From the NCBI RefSeq assembly GCF_025994315.1, contig NZ_BAQE01000002.1: a stretch of DNA of 64,000 bases; one strand, written 5' to 3'. Origin of the DNA: Swaminathania salitolerans (GTDB lineage Bacteria; Pseudomonadota; Alphaproteobacteria; Acetobacterales; Acetobacteraceae). The position numbers and the translations under genes were made by a program. Shown here one piece after another: positions 43,077 through 51,614 of this stretch (position 1 is the first letter of the stretch; each line of letters opens with the position of its first letter). Under the pieces are notes generated by a model. The model was given only the letters and a program-made list of their open reading frames with translations, searched no databases and was not told the DNA's origin.

Positions 43077-43391
43077 CACGCGCAACCCATCTGCGCATCC
43101 TGCAGGCGGTGACATAAAATATAACATTTGGCCATAATCGGAACATTCGACCCTGCGTCTGTGTCTGAAGGGTGTTTTTTGGCGAAATTACAGGCATACC
43201 ACTGATAATTTTGCCTGTTTTCCATATTTCCCGCCCGGAAACGCTGGGTCGCGCCATTCCGGATCTGTCAGATCCTACATATTAGGTCACGAATATCACT
43301 CTCGAGAGTGTGATTTTACGCAGAATGGCTGTTACGGTTAAGACGGACGGGCACACAGGGTGTTTTCCCGGCATTCAGTATGGGGCCCATT
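43077..43391. other. Intergenic promoter region of the kinase-dehydrogenase operon
   Basis: 315 bases, AT-richer than the flanks. It contains the 14-bp palindrome at 43297-43310 and AT-rich -10-like elements. No gene. Confidence 0.6.
43297..43310. promoter_or_regulatory. Perfect palindrome CACTCTCGAGAGTG, candidate operator
   Basis: A 14-bp perfect dyad about 80 bases upstream of the kinase ATG, in an AT-rich promoter-like context. It fits a dimeric repressor site. The regulator is not in view. Confidence 0.45.
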
Positions 43392-45224
43392 ATGGATCAT
43401 TCATTCGAACACGCAGCACAGAGCAGCCATGCTGATGGCGCTGCGTCCCAGTCTTCCGCAGCACGGCCCAAGCTGGACCGCATCTTCAACGATCCCGACG
43501 GGGTCGTGGAAGACGGTGTGCGCGGCGCATTGCTTGCTCATCCCGATATCATCGTCGAGACGGCCAATCCGCGCGTCGTCAAGCGCGCCAGGACCACGGG
43601 CCGCCGCAAGGTCGGCGTGATCACGGGTGGCGGTTCGGGTCACGAGCCTGCCTTCCTCGGCTATGTCGGCACGGGCCTGCTGGATTCGGTTGCCATCGGC
43701 GAGATTTTCTCCTCCCCCACGGCGGTGAGCTTCCTCGACGCCATGAAGGAAGCCGATACCGGCGCTGGCGTCGCCTGTCTCTTCGGCAATTATGCCGGTG
43801 ACACGATGAATGTCCGCATGGCAGCGCGGGATGCGCAGCAGGCCGGGATCAAGGTCGAGACGGTCGTCGCGACCGACGACGTGGCCTCCGCTCCGGCCAG
43901 CGAAGCCGAGCGTCGCCGCGGTGTTGCCGGCGAGATCCTGATGTGGAAGGCCGCCGGCGCCCGCGCCGAGGAAGGCGCTTCGCTGGATGAGGTCATTGCC
44001 GTGGCCCGCAAGGCCATTGCCAATACCCGCTCCATCGGTGTCGGCCTCACGCCCTGCACGATCGTCGCCAACGGCCACCCGAATTTCTCGATCGAGCTCG
44101 GCACCATGGAAGTCGGTATCGGCCATCATGGCGAGCCCGGCGTCTCCGTCCAGGAACTGGGCCGCTCGCGCGATATCGCCAGGCTGATGCTCGAGCACAT
44201 CCTGCCCGACCTGCCTTTCACCAGAGGCGATCGCGTGACGGTGCTGCTCTCGGGTCTGGGCGCTACCCCGGTCATCGAGCTCTATGTGCTTTACGCCGAT
44301 GTGGCCGATCTCCTGAAGGAGAAGGGCATCGAGGTGGCGCATCGCTTCGTCGGCAATCTCTTCACCTCGCTCGAGATGAAGGGCGCCACGCTCACCGTCA
44401 TGAAGACCGACGAGGAGCTGGACCGCCTGATGGCCGCGCCCGCCGAGTCCATCGGTCTGGTGCGTGTCGGTGCCGGTGCGGCACAGGCGCAGGCTGCTGA
44501 AGCCCCCACCGCCACAGCCGAACCGGTCGAGGCGCTGGTCAAGACCGCAACGGGCGAGAAATACGTGCCCAAGGGCGGTATTCCCGTTGCCGAAACCACG
44601 AAGGTCGTTCCGGCTCTGGTCGATGCGATCGTCAAGGCGCGCGACTGGCTGAGCGAGATCGATGGCAAGATCGGCGATGGCGATCACGGCATCAACATGG
44701 CCAAGGGCTTCGCCCGCTGCGGCGAAGCGCTGGGCGCCAATCCGCCGGTCATGGAAAAGGGTCTCGACGCCCTGTCCGACTCGCTGATGGCCGGCATCGG
44801 CGGCTCGATGGGTCCGCTTTACGGCCGCTTCTTCGAAGGCATGGCGATCCCGCTGCGCAATGTCGAGTTCCTCGACGGCAAGCTCTTCGCCCAGATGCTC
44901 GACGGGGCGCTGGCCGGGATCAACAGCCTCGGCAATGCCCGCGTGGGTGACAAGACCCTCGTCGATACGCTGCAGCCGGCTGTGGAACAGTTTCACAAGG
45001 CTCTGGATGACGGGAAGTCGTTCGAGCAGGCTCTGGTTGCCATGTCGGAAGCGGCTGAACGCGGTCGCGACTCCACGGTCGATCTGGTGGCCCGTATCGG
45101 TCGCGCCAGTCGGCTGGGCGAGCGTTCGCGCGGCGTGCTCGATGCCGGTGCAACCTCCTGCTGCCTGATCCTCCAGACCATTGCGAAAGAACTTGAGGCC
45201 CCGGCGCGCAAACATAACGCCTGA
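43392..45224 (+). CDS. Fused DhaK-DhaL kinase (dihydroxyacetone or erythrulose kinase)
   Basis: 610 residues. The DhaK domain (about 25-355) has GGGSGHEPAFLG and the substrate-binding His246 in GIGHHGEPG, which forms a hemiaminal with the keto group. An Ala/Pro-rich linker (360-390) leads to the DhaL ATP domain (395-605) with the Mg-binding K-IGDGDHG motif (427-433) and GGSMGPLYGRFF. I start at the ATG at 43392 with GGGG upstream. The single-chain layout is ATP-dependent, not PTS-dependent. The downstream EltD-like dehydrogenase suggests D- or L-erythrulose as substrate, but dihydroxyacetone from glycerol oxidation is also plausible in acetic acid bacteria. Confidence 0.9.
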   Translation: MDHSFEHAAQSSHADGAASQSSAARPKLDRIFNDPDGVVEDGVRGALLAHPDIIVETANPRVVKRARTTGRRKVGVITGGGSGHEPAFLGYVGTGLLDSVAIGEIFSSPTAVSFLDAMKEADTGAGVACLFGNYAGDTMNVRMAARDAQQAGIKVETVVATDDVASAPASEAERRRGVAGEILMWKAAGARAEEGASLDEVIAVARKAIANTRSIGVGLTPCTIVANGHPNFSIELGTMEVGIGHHGEPGVSVQELGRSRDIARLMLEHILPDLPFTRGDRVTVLLSGLGATPVIELYVLYADVADLLKEKGIEVAHRFVGNLFTSLEMKGATLTVMKTDEELDRLMAAPAESIGLVRVGAGAAQAQAAEAPTATAEPVEALVKTATGEKYVPKGGIPVAETTKVVPALVDAIVKARDWLSEIDGKIGDGDHGINMAKGFARCGEALGANPPVMEKGLDALSDSLMAGIGGSMGPLYGRFFEGMAIPLRNVEFLDGKLFAQMLDGALAGINSLGNARVGDKTLVDTLQPAVEQFHKALDDGKSFEQALVAMSEAAERGRDSTVDLVARIGRASRLGERSRGVLDAGATSCCLILQTIAKELEAPARKHNA

Positions 45225-45251
45225 TCCGCCTCAATCCTGAAAGACAAGATC

Positions 45252-46379
45252 ATGAACAAAGTCGTCACACCCGATCTGGACGCCCTGCAGAAAGAAGCAG
45301 CCAGCGTCAACCTGCCGGAAAAAATGATGGCCGTCGTCGCCTACGAGCCCGGCGATTATCGCTGGGAAGAGGTGGACGTGCCCCGCGCCGGTCCCGATGA
45401 CATCATCATCGAGGTCGAAACCGTCGGCATCTGCGCCGGTGACATCAAGTGCTTCCTGGGCGCACCCTCCTTCTGGGGCGACAAGGAGCAGCCCCGCTAC
45501 GTCAAGCCCCCGATGATCCCGGGCCACGAGTTCATCGGCCGCGCCGTCGAGATCGGCGAGAACCTGCGCGGGCAGTACAAGGTGGGCGATCGTCTGATCA
45601 GCGAGCAGATCGTCCCCTGCGACGAGTGCCGCTACTGCAAGGGCGGTCAGTACTGGATGTGCGAGCGTCACGACCTGTACGGCTTCCAGAACAACACGAA
45701 CGGCGCCATGGCGAAGTACATGCGCTTCCCCAAGACGTCGCGCACCCATCGCGTGCCGGAGGACATGCCCGCCGAGGCGGCAGCCCTGATCGAGCCCTAT
45801 GCCTGCTCTGTTCACGCCGTGAACCGTGCGAACATCCAGCTCGACGACGTGGTGGTTCTGGCCGGTGCGGGTACGCTGGGTCTGGGCATGGTGGGCGCTG
45901 CCCGCCTGAAGAACCCGAGCAAGCTGATCGTGCTCGATACCAAGCAGGACCGTCTGGATCTGGCCAGGAAGTTCGGCGCGGACATCGTGATGAACCCGCT
46001 GGAAGAGGACGTGGTTGCCAAGGTCAAGGAACTGACCGGCGGCTATGGCTGCGACGTCTATATCGAGGCGACCGGTCATCCCTCCAGCGTCCGTCAGGGC
46101 CTGCACATGATCCGCAAGCTCGGCCGCTTCGTCGAGTTCAGCGTGTTCGGCGATGAAGTGACCTGCGACTGGTCCATCATCTCCGACCGCAAGGAACTCG
46201 ACGTGCTCGGCGCGCATCTGGGTCCGTATTGCTATCCCTTCACCATCGCCGCCATTGCGGACGGGCGTCTCCCGGTCGAGGGCGTGGTGACCCATTCCCT
46301 GCCGCTGGACAAGTGGAAGGAAGGGTTCGACCTGATGAAGAAGGGCGACAAGTCCATCAAGACGGTTCTGATCCCGTAA
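45252..46379 (+). CDS. Zinc-dependent polyol dehydrogenase, erythritol/L-threitol dehydrogenase (EltD)-like
   Basis: 375 residues, medium-chain dehydrogenase. Catalytic zinc ligands are Cys61 (VGICAGDIKCF) and His92/Glu93 (GHEFIG). The structural zinc quartet is complete: C123, C126, C129 and C137 in CDECRYCKGGQYWMC. The NAD motif is GAGTLGLGMVGA. The length and N-terminus match the tetritol dehydrogenases that convert erythritol or L-threitol to erythrulose. It sits 27 bases after the kinase and is followed by a strong terminator, so the two form an operon. Later steps (erythrulose phosphate isomerases) are not visible here. Confidence 0.85.
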   Translation: MNKVVTPDLDALQKEAASVNLPEKMMAVVAYEPGDYRWEEVDVPRAGPDDIIIEVETVGICAGDIKCFLGAPSFWGDKEQPRYVKPPMIPGHEFIGRAVEIGENLRGQYKVGDRLISEQIVPCDECRYCKGGQYWMCERHDLYGFQNNTNGAMAKYMRFPKTSRTHRVPEDMPAEAAALIEPYACSVHAVNRANIQLDDVVVLAGAGTLGLGMVGAARLKNPSKLIVLDTKQDRLDLARKFGADIVMNPLEEDVVAKVKELTGGYGCDVYIEATGHPSSVRQGLHMIRKLGRFVEFSVFGDEVTCDWSIISDRKELDVLGAHLGPYCYPFTIAAIADGRLPVEGVVTHSLPLDKWKEGFDLMKKGDKSIKTVLIP

Positions 46380-46433
46380 GACGATCGCGTCAGGGACGCG
46401 CCCACCCGGAGGCAGTTCCGGTGGGTGAAAAGG

Positions 46434-46465
46434 AAAAGGCGGTCCCGGAAGGGGCCGCCTTTTTT
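46434..46465 (+). terminator. Rho-independent terminator of the kinase-dehydrogenase operon
   Basis: AAAAGGCGG, a 12-base GC-rich loop, then CCGCCTTTTTTTT-like sequence ending in a T-run. It starts 55 bases after the dehydrogenase stop. This is the clearest intrinsic terminator in the window. Confidence 0.85.
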
Positions 46466-46620
46466 CGTCCTGTCTCGCGGGAGTCGTCCGCTGCGCGTAA
46501 CGGTCAAATTGTTTCTCCGGGCCGGACCGGCTGGCAGATGTCCGAAAACAGCCACAAAAGAACGGTCGTTCCCGGAGGATGGTCGCCGCCCCGGAGAGAC
46601 GTTCCGCCCCGGAACCGGCA

Positions 46621-46672
46621 GGCGCCTCGGCAAGGGCGCCTCGACAAGGGCGCCTCGACAAGGGCGCGTCGG
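46621..46672. repeat. 14-bp tandem repeat before the OprB-like porin
   Basis: Three full units of GGCGCCTCGACAAG type and a partial fourth. The 14-base period is not a multiple of three, in keeping with its non-coding position about 80 bases upstream of the porin start. Confidence 0.85.
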
Positions 46673-46750
46673 CCGGGGGAGGGCATCAGCAGAGGGGGGG
46701 GGCGTCTGCAAGGGGCGCGTGCGGCAGGAGAGGGAGGCGCAAGAACACGA

Positions 46751-48181
46751 ATGGCGATGTGGATGACGAAACGGGCGGCAGCTCGTGCAGGCGGGAAGGG
46801 CTCACCCGGTGCGGAAAGGGCAGAGGGGTATCGCGGCGCGCACAAGCGCGCACTGCTCGGCTGTCTGCTGCTTTCGTGGCTCCTGTTTCCTGTCACGGCC
46901 TTGGCGGATGCGCCTGCGGCAATGGTCGGACTGGGCAGGCTCGCCGGGCGCGGGGTGATCCTGCATCTTCAGCATACCGGTGAGACCCTGACGATGCTGA
47001 CCGCCCCTCCTGCCGGATGGAAAAAGGGCACCGGGAGCGTCGGGATCGCCACTCTGGGGGCCGATATGGACTGGGAACGTCTGGCCGATGCGCGTGGCGT
47101 CAGCACCCATATCGTGCTGGCCAGCGGCTACGGTTCGCCGACCAGCCGGAAATTCGGCGATTTTCTGACCCCGAGCCAGGCGACCTATGGCGGGACAGGC
47201 AATGTCGTGATCCATCTCGTCTCGGCCTATGTCGAGCGGGCAATGCTCTACGATCGCGTCAATATCGCTGCGGGGCGGATGACATTTCTTTCGGATTTCT
47301 CTGCCAACCCGCTTTACTGCAATTTCATGAATGCGGCGTTTTGCGGCAATCCCCGGGCTGCGAGCGACAACACCGCCCATGCTGCATTTCCCACGGCGAG
47401 CTGGGCAGCGCGCATCCGCGTGCAGCTTCTCGAGGCCCTCATCCTGCAATCGGGTGTCTATTTTACCCAGACCAGACATCAATATGCCCTCTCGCAGATG
47501 CGCAGCGGCTTCAAGTTCAACGGAGCGACGATCGATGGCGAAGCGATCCCGCTCGAACTGGCCTGGGCGCCGCGCCTCGGTCGGGGGGGGAAACTGCCCG
47601 GGCATTACAAGATCGGTTTCGTCTGGGATACGGCCAGTCACGACAGCCTCTTCGAGGACAGGGAAGGAAAACTGATCGCGGTGACCGGCGCGCCGCCGCG
47701 GCGCTTTCACGGTGCATGGTCGGCATGGTTCCTGATCGATCAGCGTCTGATGCGTTTTCCGGGGCATGGTCCCGATGCCGGCATCACGTTTCTCGGGGTC
47801 GCTTACTTCAACACGCCACGCTCGCAATTACGACAGGCCCAGTACTCCGCAGGACTCGTCGTTCTCGGGGCATTCTCGGGACGCCCCCTCGATTCCTTTG
47901 CGATCAACATCGCCTATACGCGGATCGCCACCCCTCTGCGCCGCGCCCAGAAGCGGCTCCGGAGAATCGCGGCAAACGCCGGACCGGCAGATGCATGGCC
48001 GAAGCCTGTCACAGGATCGCCCCGGAGCGATGCGGCAATCGTGGAGGCATTCTACCAGTTTCACCTGATGCGCGGGGTGAGCATAGCGCCCGATCTGCAA
48101 TTCTATCTGTATCCCGATGGACGAAAAAGCCTCGGGAAGCAGCTCATGATGGGCGTGAAGACCCATGTCGAGTTCATCTGA
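46751..48181 (+). CDS. Carbohydrate-selective porin OprB family
   Basis: 476 residues. The start ATG at 46751 gives MAMWMTKRAAARAGG, a basic n-region, then the signal LLGCLLLSWLLFPVTALADA. The mature protein alternates beta strands in the OprB pattern: LSDFSANPLYCNFMNAAFCGNPRAA, QLLEALILQSGVYFTQ, GHYKIGFVWDTASHDS and AWSAWFLIDQRLMRFPG. It ends in VKTHVEFI rather than the usual Phe/Trp. A long in-frame upstream extension is not supported. It probably brings sugars or polyols across the outer membrane, consistent with the polyol operon upstream. Confidence 0.83.
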   Translation: MAMWMTKRAAARAGGKGSPGAERAEGYRGAHKRALLGCLLLSWLLFPVTALADAPAAMVGLGRLAGRGVILHLQHTGETLTMLTAPPAGWKKGTGSVGIATLGADMDWERLADARGVSTHIVLASGYGSPTSRKFGDFLTPSQATYGGTGNVVIHLVSAYVERAMLYDRVNIAAGRMTFLSDFSANPLYCNFMNAAFCGNPRAASDNTAHAAFPTASWAARIRVQLLEALILQSGVYFTQTRHQYALSQMRSGFKFNGATIDGEAIPLELAWAPRLGRGGKLPGHYKIGFVWDTASHDSLFEDREGKLIAVTGAPPRRFHGAWSAWFLIDQRLMRFPGHGPDAGITFLGVAYFNTPRSQLRQAQYSAGLVVLGAFSGRPLDSFAINIAYTRIATPLRRAQKRLRRIAANAGPADAWPKPVTGSPRSDAAIVEAFYQFHLMRGVSIAPDLQFYLYPDGRKSLGKQLMMGVKTHVEFI

Positions 48182-48218
48182 ATGCGATGCCCGGCCCCGC
48201 CGGTCCGTCATGAAGTAT

Positions 48219-48234
48219 GTGACAAAATTGTCAC
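48219..48234. promoter_or_regulatory. Inverted repeat GTGACAA-AA-TTGTCAC
   Basis: Seven-base arms with a 2-base centre, 38 bases after the porin stop and 205 bases before the siderophore receptor start. It resembles a dimeric operator; the spacing does not fit a Crp site. No T-run follows. Confidence 0.35.
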
Positions 48235-48439
48235 TTATGGTGTCGCGTTGAGAAAGATTTTAAGAATCGTTTGCATCTATGTGTCACCTGACGGTAACTC
48301 GCCTTCGGAGGTCGGGCAGTAATGTGACGTATAGCAGGTTCGGGTCAGACACCGCGAAGGGTTTCCCGGATTGTTTCATAATATATCACGACCTGATCCG
48401 GCTTCCGAATGAGAATAAAAACGTCGATCGGTGAGTCCA

Positions 48440-50794
48440 ATGCCTGAAGAAACGCTGTTCCGCTCCTTGAAGCTCGCAGGAAACTCCGGAGAGACTTGCG
48501 ATGTCTCCGGCGCCGCCCGGAAACGGAAACGGTTATTGTTTCTTGCCATGAGCGCCGGAATGGGTGCCGGAGCCGTTTGCAGCAGCATCGAGGATGCCGA
48601 GGCGAAAGAGAGCGATGCGAGCACTCCGGTGAGTGCCTCAATGGATATGTCGGACAGCACGGAGATGCAGCTCCCTGCCGTGCGGATCCATGGTCGCGAG
48701 CAGGTCAACACCCTCAATACGAATACGACGCGTCTCGATATCGGACGCATGCCCGATACCGTGCGCGAAACGCCTCAGACGATCACCGTCGTTCCGGAAA
48801 AGATCATCGAACAGCAGAGAATCTTCACCCTCGATCAGGCATTGGCCAACGTGCCTGGCATCACGATGTCTGCCGGTGAAGGCAATGGCGGCATGAACGG
48901 GAACCAGTTCCGCATAAGGGGGCAGCAGGCGCGAGGCGACATCTACGAGGACGGTCTGCGCGATTTCGGCAATTATGTGCGCGATGTCTACAACACCCAG
49001 AGCGTGGAAGTCGTGAAAGGTCCGTCCGGCGAGTATTTCGGCGCTGGAAATGTCGGCGGGGTCATCAACCAGACCCTCAAGAAAGCGCATGAGGGCAACG
49101 TCGTCTCCGCCGATCAGTCTTTCGGGAGTGGAATGCTCTATCGCGGCACGGCCGATGCGAATTATCAGATCGGCGCGCATACGGCCCTGCGGGTCAATGG
49201 CATGTACAACAAGCAGATGATTGCAGACCGGAACAACGTTCGCACGGACCGTTACGGTGCCGCCGCCGATCTCGGTTTCGGACTTGGAACGAAAACGACC
49301 TGGCATCTGAACTATCAGTGGCTCGGCAGTCGCGGTCGCCCCGATTACGGCGTCTCGATGATCAGAACGGGCGATGTCTATCGTCCGATCACGGAATACG
49401 GCCTGCCGCGCAGCACGAATTATTCGCGCAATTTCGATCGCGACCGCGGCAACGTGCATATGGTGACCTCGAAATTCTCGTCACAGATCGCGCGCTGGCT
49501 CACTTTGTCGAACAGCACGCGCTATTCCCATTATACCCGCAATTTCGCGGCCACGACCCCGTCTGCATGCAGCGGCGCCTGTGCGGCTGCCTTCCTTGCC
49601 GGGGGTAATCCGACCCTTCCCTACGGGGCCGGCGGAGGTATGGCCTACGATCAGGCCGGCTGGGGCGTACAGAACGTTTCCATGGGACATTCGAAATTCA
49701 GAACCGGATTTCTGCGGCACGATATCCGTGCCGGTGTCGATATCAACTATACCAAGGACAACAGGGCTTACGGCTCCTATCTGAACCGCTCGAACTCCCA
49801 GTCCATACGAACGCCGCAATTCGAATATCCCGGCACCGAAATCGTCTACCCGGCAAGCGGGATGCGAACGGGCGATTTTCGTGATCTCGGGCTGTTCCTG
49901 GCGGACAAGATCCATCTGACACGCCAGCTCTCTGTCTATGGCACGGTGCGCTGGGACGATTATGCGGCGAGCTACTGGAGCGCCGCGGCAGCCGGAGCGG
50001 GAACCCAGAGACAGAACTCCAACCGCTTCAGCCCCTCGGCGAGCCTGATGTACGAGCCGCTCGAGAACACGACCTTCTATTTCACGTTCTCGCAATCCTA
50101 CAAGCCGGTCGGCACCGATGTCTCTTCGCTCACCATGGGCAGATCGGATATCGGAGACGTTCCCGTCAACGGGCGCGATCTGAAGCCGCAGCGCAGCGAT
50201 CTCTACGAGCTTGGAGGCAAGGCGGATTTTCTCGACAAGCGTCTTGGCGTGACGGCAGCCATATTCCAGATCGAGCAGAACAATTCCTTCACCTATGACG
50301 ATGACGGCAATATTCTCGTGGGGTTCCAGGATGCCGGGTCCGGGCGCCGTATCCGCGGGCTGGAAGTCAGCGCCTCGGGCCAGATCACGCGGGACTGGGA
50401 AATCTACGGTTCGTACGCCTATATGGGCGGCAAGGTGACGAACAGCCGAAACTATCAGGACAGAAAGGCGCCCCAGCTTCCCGATAACAGTCTCTCGGTC
50501 TGGAGCACCTACGATCTTTCCCGTCTCGTTCTCAAACCACAGCAGGGATCGCTGAAGGCGGGCGGCGGTGTGCAATATGCATCGGGATACTGGGCCAATG
50601 AGGCAAACACCGGCCGAATGCCCGCAAACATTTCCGTCAATGCAATGCTGTCCTACGATTATGCCCGCTACCATATGCAGTTCAACGCCAACAATCTCAC
50701 GAACCATCTGAATTACGGATCGGCGTTCTCGACAGGGCGCGCGGTTCCGACCTCCGGGCGTACGTTCCTCGGCTCGATCGGAGTCAGATTCTGA
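48440..50794 (+). CDS. TonB-dependent catecholate siderophore receptor (Fiu-like)
   Basis: 784 residues from the ATG at 48440 (GGTGAG upstream; a GTG at 48431 is alternative). An extended signal region (LLFLAMSAGMGAGAVCSS) is followed by the mature N-terminus and a plug with RETPQTITVVPEKIIEQQ, LDQALANVPGITMSAGEGNGGMNGNQFRIRGQ and VEVVKGPSGEYFGAGNVGGVINQTLK. The barrel ends TFLGSIGVRF with terminal Phe. The layout matches Fiu/PiuA-type receptors. AATGAGAAT (48409-48417) just upstream is a possible Fur half-site. The Sel1 gene is translationally coupled at the 3' end. Confidence 0.92.
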   Translation: MPEETLFRSLKLAGNSGETCDVSGAARKRKRLLFLAMSAGMGAGAVCSSIEDAEAKESDASTPVSASMDMSDSTEMQLPAVRIHGREQVNTLNTNTTRLDIGRMPDTVRETPQTITVVPEKIIEQQRIFTLDQALANVPGITMSAGEGNGGMNGNQFRIRGQQARGDIYEDGLRDFGNYVRDVYNTQSVEVVKGPSGEYFGAGNVGGVINQTLKKAHEGNVVSADQSFGSGMLYRGTADANYQIGAHTALRVNGMYNKQMIADRNNVRTDRYGAAADLGFGLGTKTTWHLNYQWLGSRGRPDYGVSMIRTGDVYRPITEYGLPRSTNYSRNFDRDRGNVHMVTSKFSSQIARWLTLSNSTRYSHYTRNFAATTPSACSGACAAAFLAGGNPTLPYGAGGGMAYDQAGWGVQNVSMGHSKFRTGFLRHDIRAGVDINYTKDNRAYGSYLNRSNSQSIRTPQFEYPGTEIVYPASGMRTGDFRDLGLFLADKIHLTRQLSVYGTVRWDDYAASYWSAAAAGAGTQRQNSNRFSPSASLMYEPLENTTFYFTFSQSYKPVGTDVSSLTMGRSDIGDVPVNGRDLKPQRSDLYELGGKADFLDKRLGVTAAIFQIEQNNSFTYDDDGNILVGFQDAGSGRRIRGLEVSASGQITRDWEIYGSYAYMGGKVTNSRNYQDRKAPQLPDNSLSVWSTYDLSRLVLKPQQGSLKAGGGVQYASGYWANEANTGRMPANISVNAMLSYDYARYHMQFNANNLTNHLNYGSAFSTGRAVPTSGRTFLGSIGVRF

Positions 50795-51333
50795 GCCCTG
50801 CATTCACAGATGCGCGTCTGCAAGCGACGCTCTATCTTGCCCAATGGCATCTAGAGAATGGCTCTCCGCGCGAGGCGTTTACGTTTTTTCACGCCGCTGC
50901 GCGCGGGGGGCATCCTGCAGCCGTCAATATGCTCGGTCGCGCCTATGAACGTGGCTGGGGGGTGAAGCGCAATGCTGCGAAAGCCGCGAAATTATTCCAG
51001 CGTGCAGCAGAAGCAGGAGATGCCTGGGCCAGATTCAACCTCGCGGATCTCTTCTATCTCGGTGACGGGGTCGATCCCGACCGCGCGCGGGCCTGCGCGC
51101 TCTATGCGGAAGCGGCCCGGGGCGGCATCCTTCCGGCACTCAACATGCTGGGTATCCTGCATGAGGAGGGATACGGGTCTCATGCGCCCGATCCGGTGGC
51201 GGCAAGGCTGTTCTATCGTGCGGCTGCCCGGCAGGGCGACGGAAACGCAAAGAGGAATCTGATGCGACTGGAGGCTTCATGTGCCGACGCCCGCGAGGAG
51301 GCGTTCGGCACATGTGCGAGGGCCGCGGTCTAG
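50791..51333 (+). CDS. Sel1-repeat protein, probably starting at a CTG codon
   Basis: 180 residues if read from CTG 50791. The CTG overlaps the receptor's TGA as CTGA, and GGAG sits 7 bases upstream. No ATG, GTG or TTG occurs in frame until ATG 50929, which would cut the protein to 134 residues and remove the first repeat (ARLQATLYLAQWHLENGSPREAFTFFHAAARGGHPAAVNMLG). Full Sel1 repeats follow: GRAYERGWGVKRNAAKAAKLFQRAAEAGDAWARFNLADLFYLGDGV and onward. Sel1 genes beside Fiu-type receptors are common; the function is unknown, probably protein interaction. Confidence 0.8.
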   Translation: MSPAFTDARLQATLYLAQWHLENGSPREAFTFFHAAARGGHPAAVNMLGRAYERGWGVKRNAAKAAKLFQRAAEAGDAWARFNLADLFYLGDGVDPDRARACALYAEAARGGILPALNMLGILHEEGYGSHAPDPVAARLFYRAAARQGDGNAKRNLMRLEASCADAREEAFGTCARAAV

Positions 51334-51614
51334 TTGACCGAGGCCTCCTTGCGTTCTCCCATGGCGAAAGCTTTCATGATCGACTCGGCGAGCAGCTTGG
51401 CTGCCTTCGGCGTGAGTCTGAGGTGAGCGGTCGGCGCGACGACAATCTCGTTTCCATGCGGCCGCTCGGCGGCGAGCGTCACGGTGATGATTCCTCCGAC
51501 ATGACCGTAAACGGGAACGTTGTCGGCGAATATGATGGGGGCGGATTCTGCATTCAGTGAAGCGATACCCTGGGCGATCTGTTCCAAGATCTTGTTCGAC
51601 GTATTGTCTGCCAT
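51330..51614 (-). CDS. Small uncharacterised protein (94 aa)
   Basis: Not recognised with confidence. The sequence starts MADNTSNKILEQIAQGIASL, has a central beta-rich segment (PIIFADNVPVYGHVGGIITVTLAAERPHGNEIVVAPTAHLRL) and a C-terminal helix (TPKAAKLLAESIMKAFAMGE). The layout faintly resembles DUF3467-type proteins. Its codon use looks coding. It converges on the Sel1 gene with a 4-base overlap of the stops. Cytoplasmic, no signal. Confidence 0.6.
   Translation of the reverse strand: MADNTSNKILEQIAQGIASLNAESAPIIFADNVPVYGHVGGIITVTLAAERPHGNEIVVAPTAHLRLTPKAAKLLAESIMKAFAMGERKEASVN

Larger units (their letters stand above)
46380..46750. other. Intergenic region: terminator, 14-bp repeat, porin leader
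   Basis: 371 bases. It begins with a bulged inverted repeat (46401-46425) and the intrinsic terminator (46434-46465), then the 14-bp repeat at 46621-46672, then a purine-rich leader before the porin ATG. No gene. Confidence 0.7.

Noticed and set aside
43105..43135. Second Zur box near ATATAACATTT
   Set aside because: Only one half-site fits; the left half does not match.
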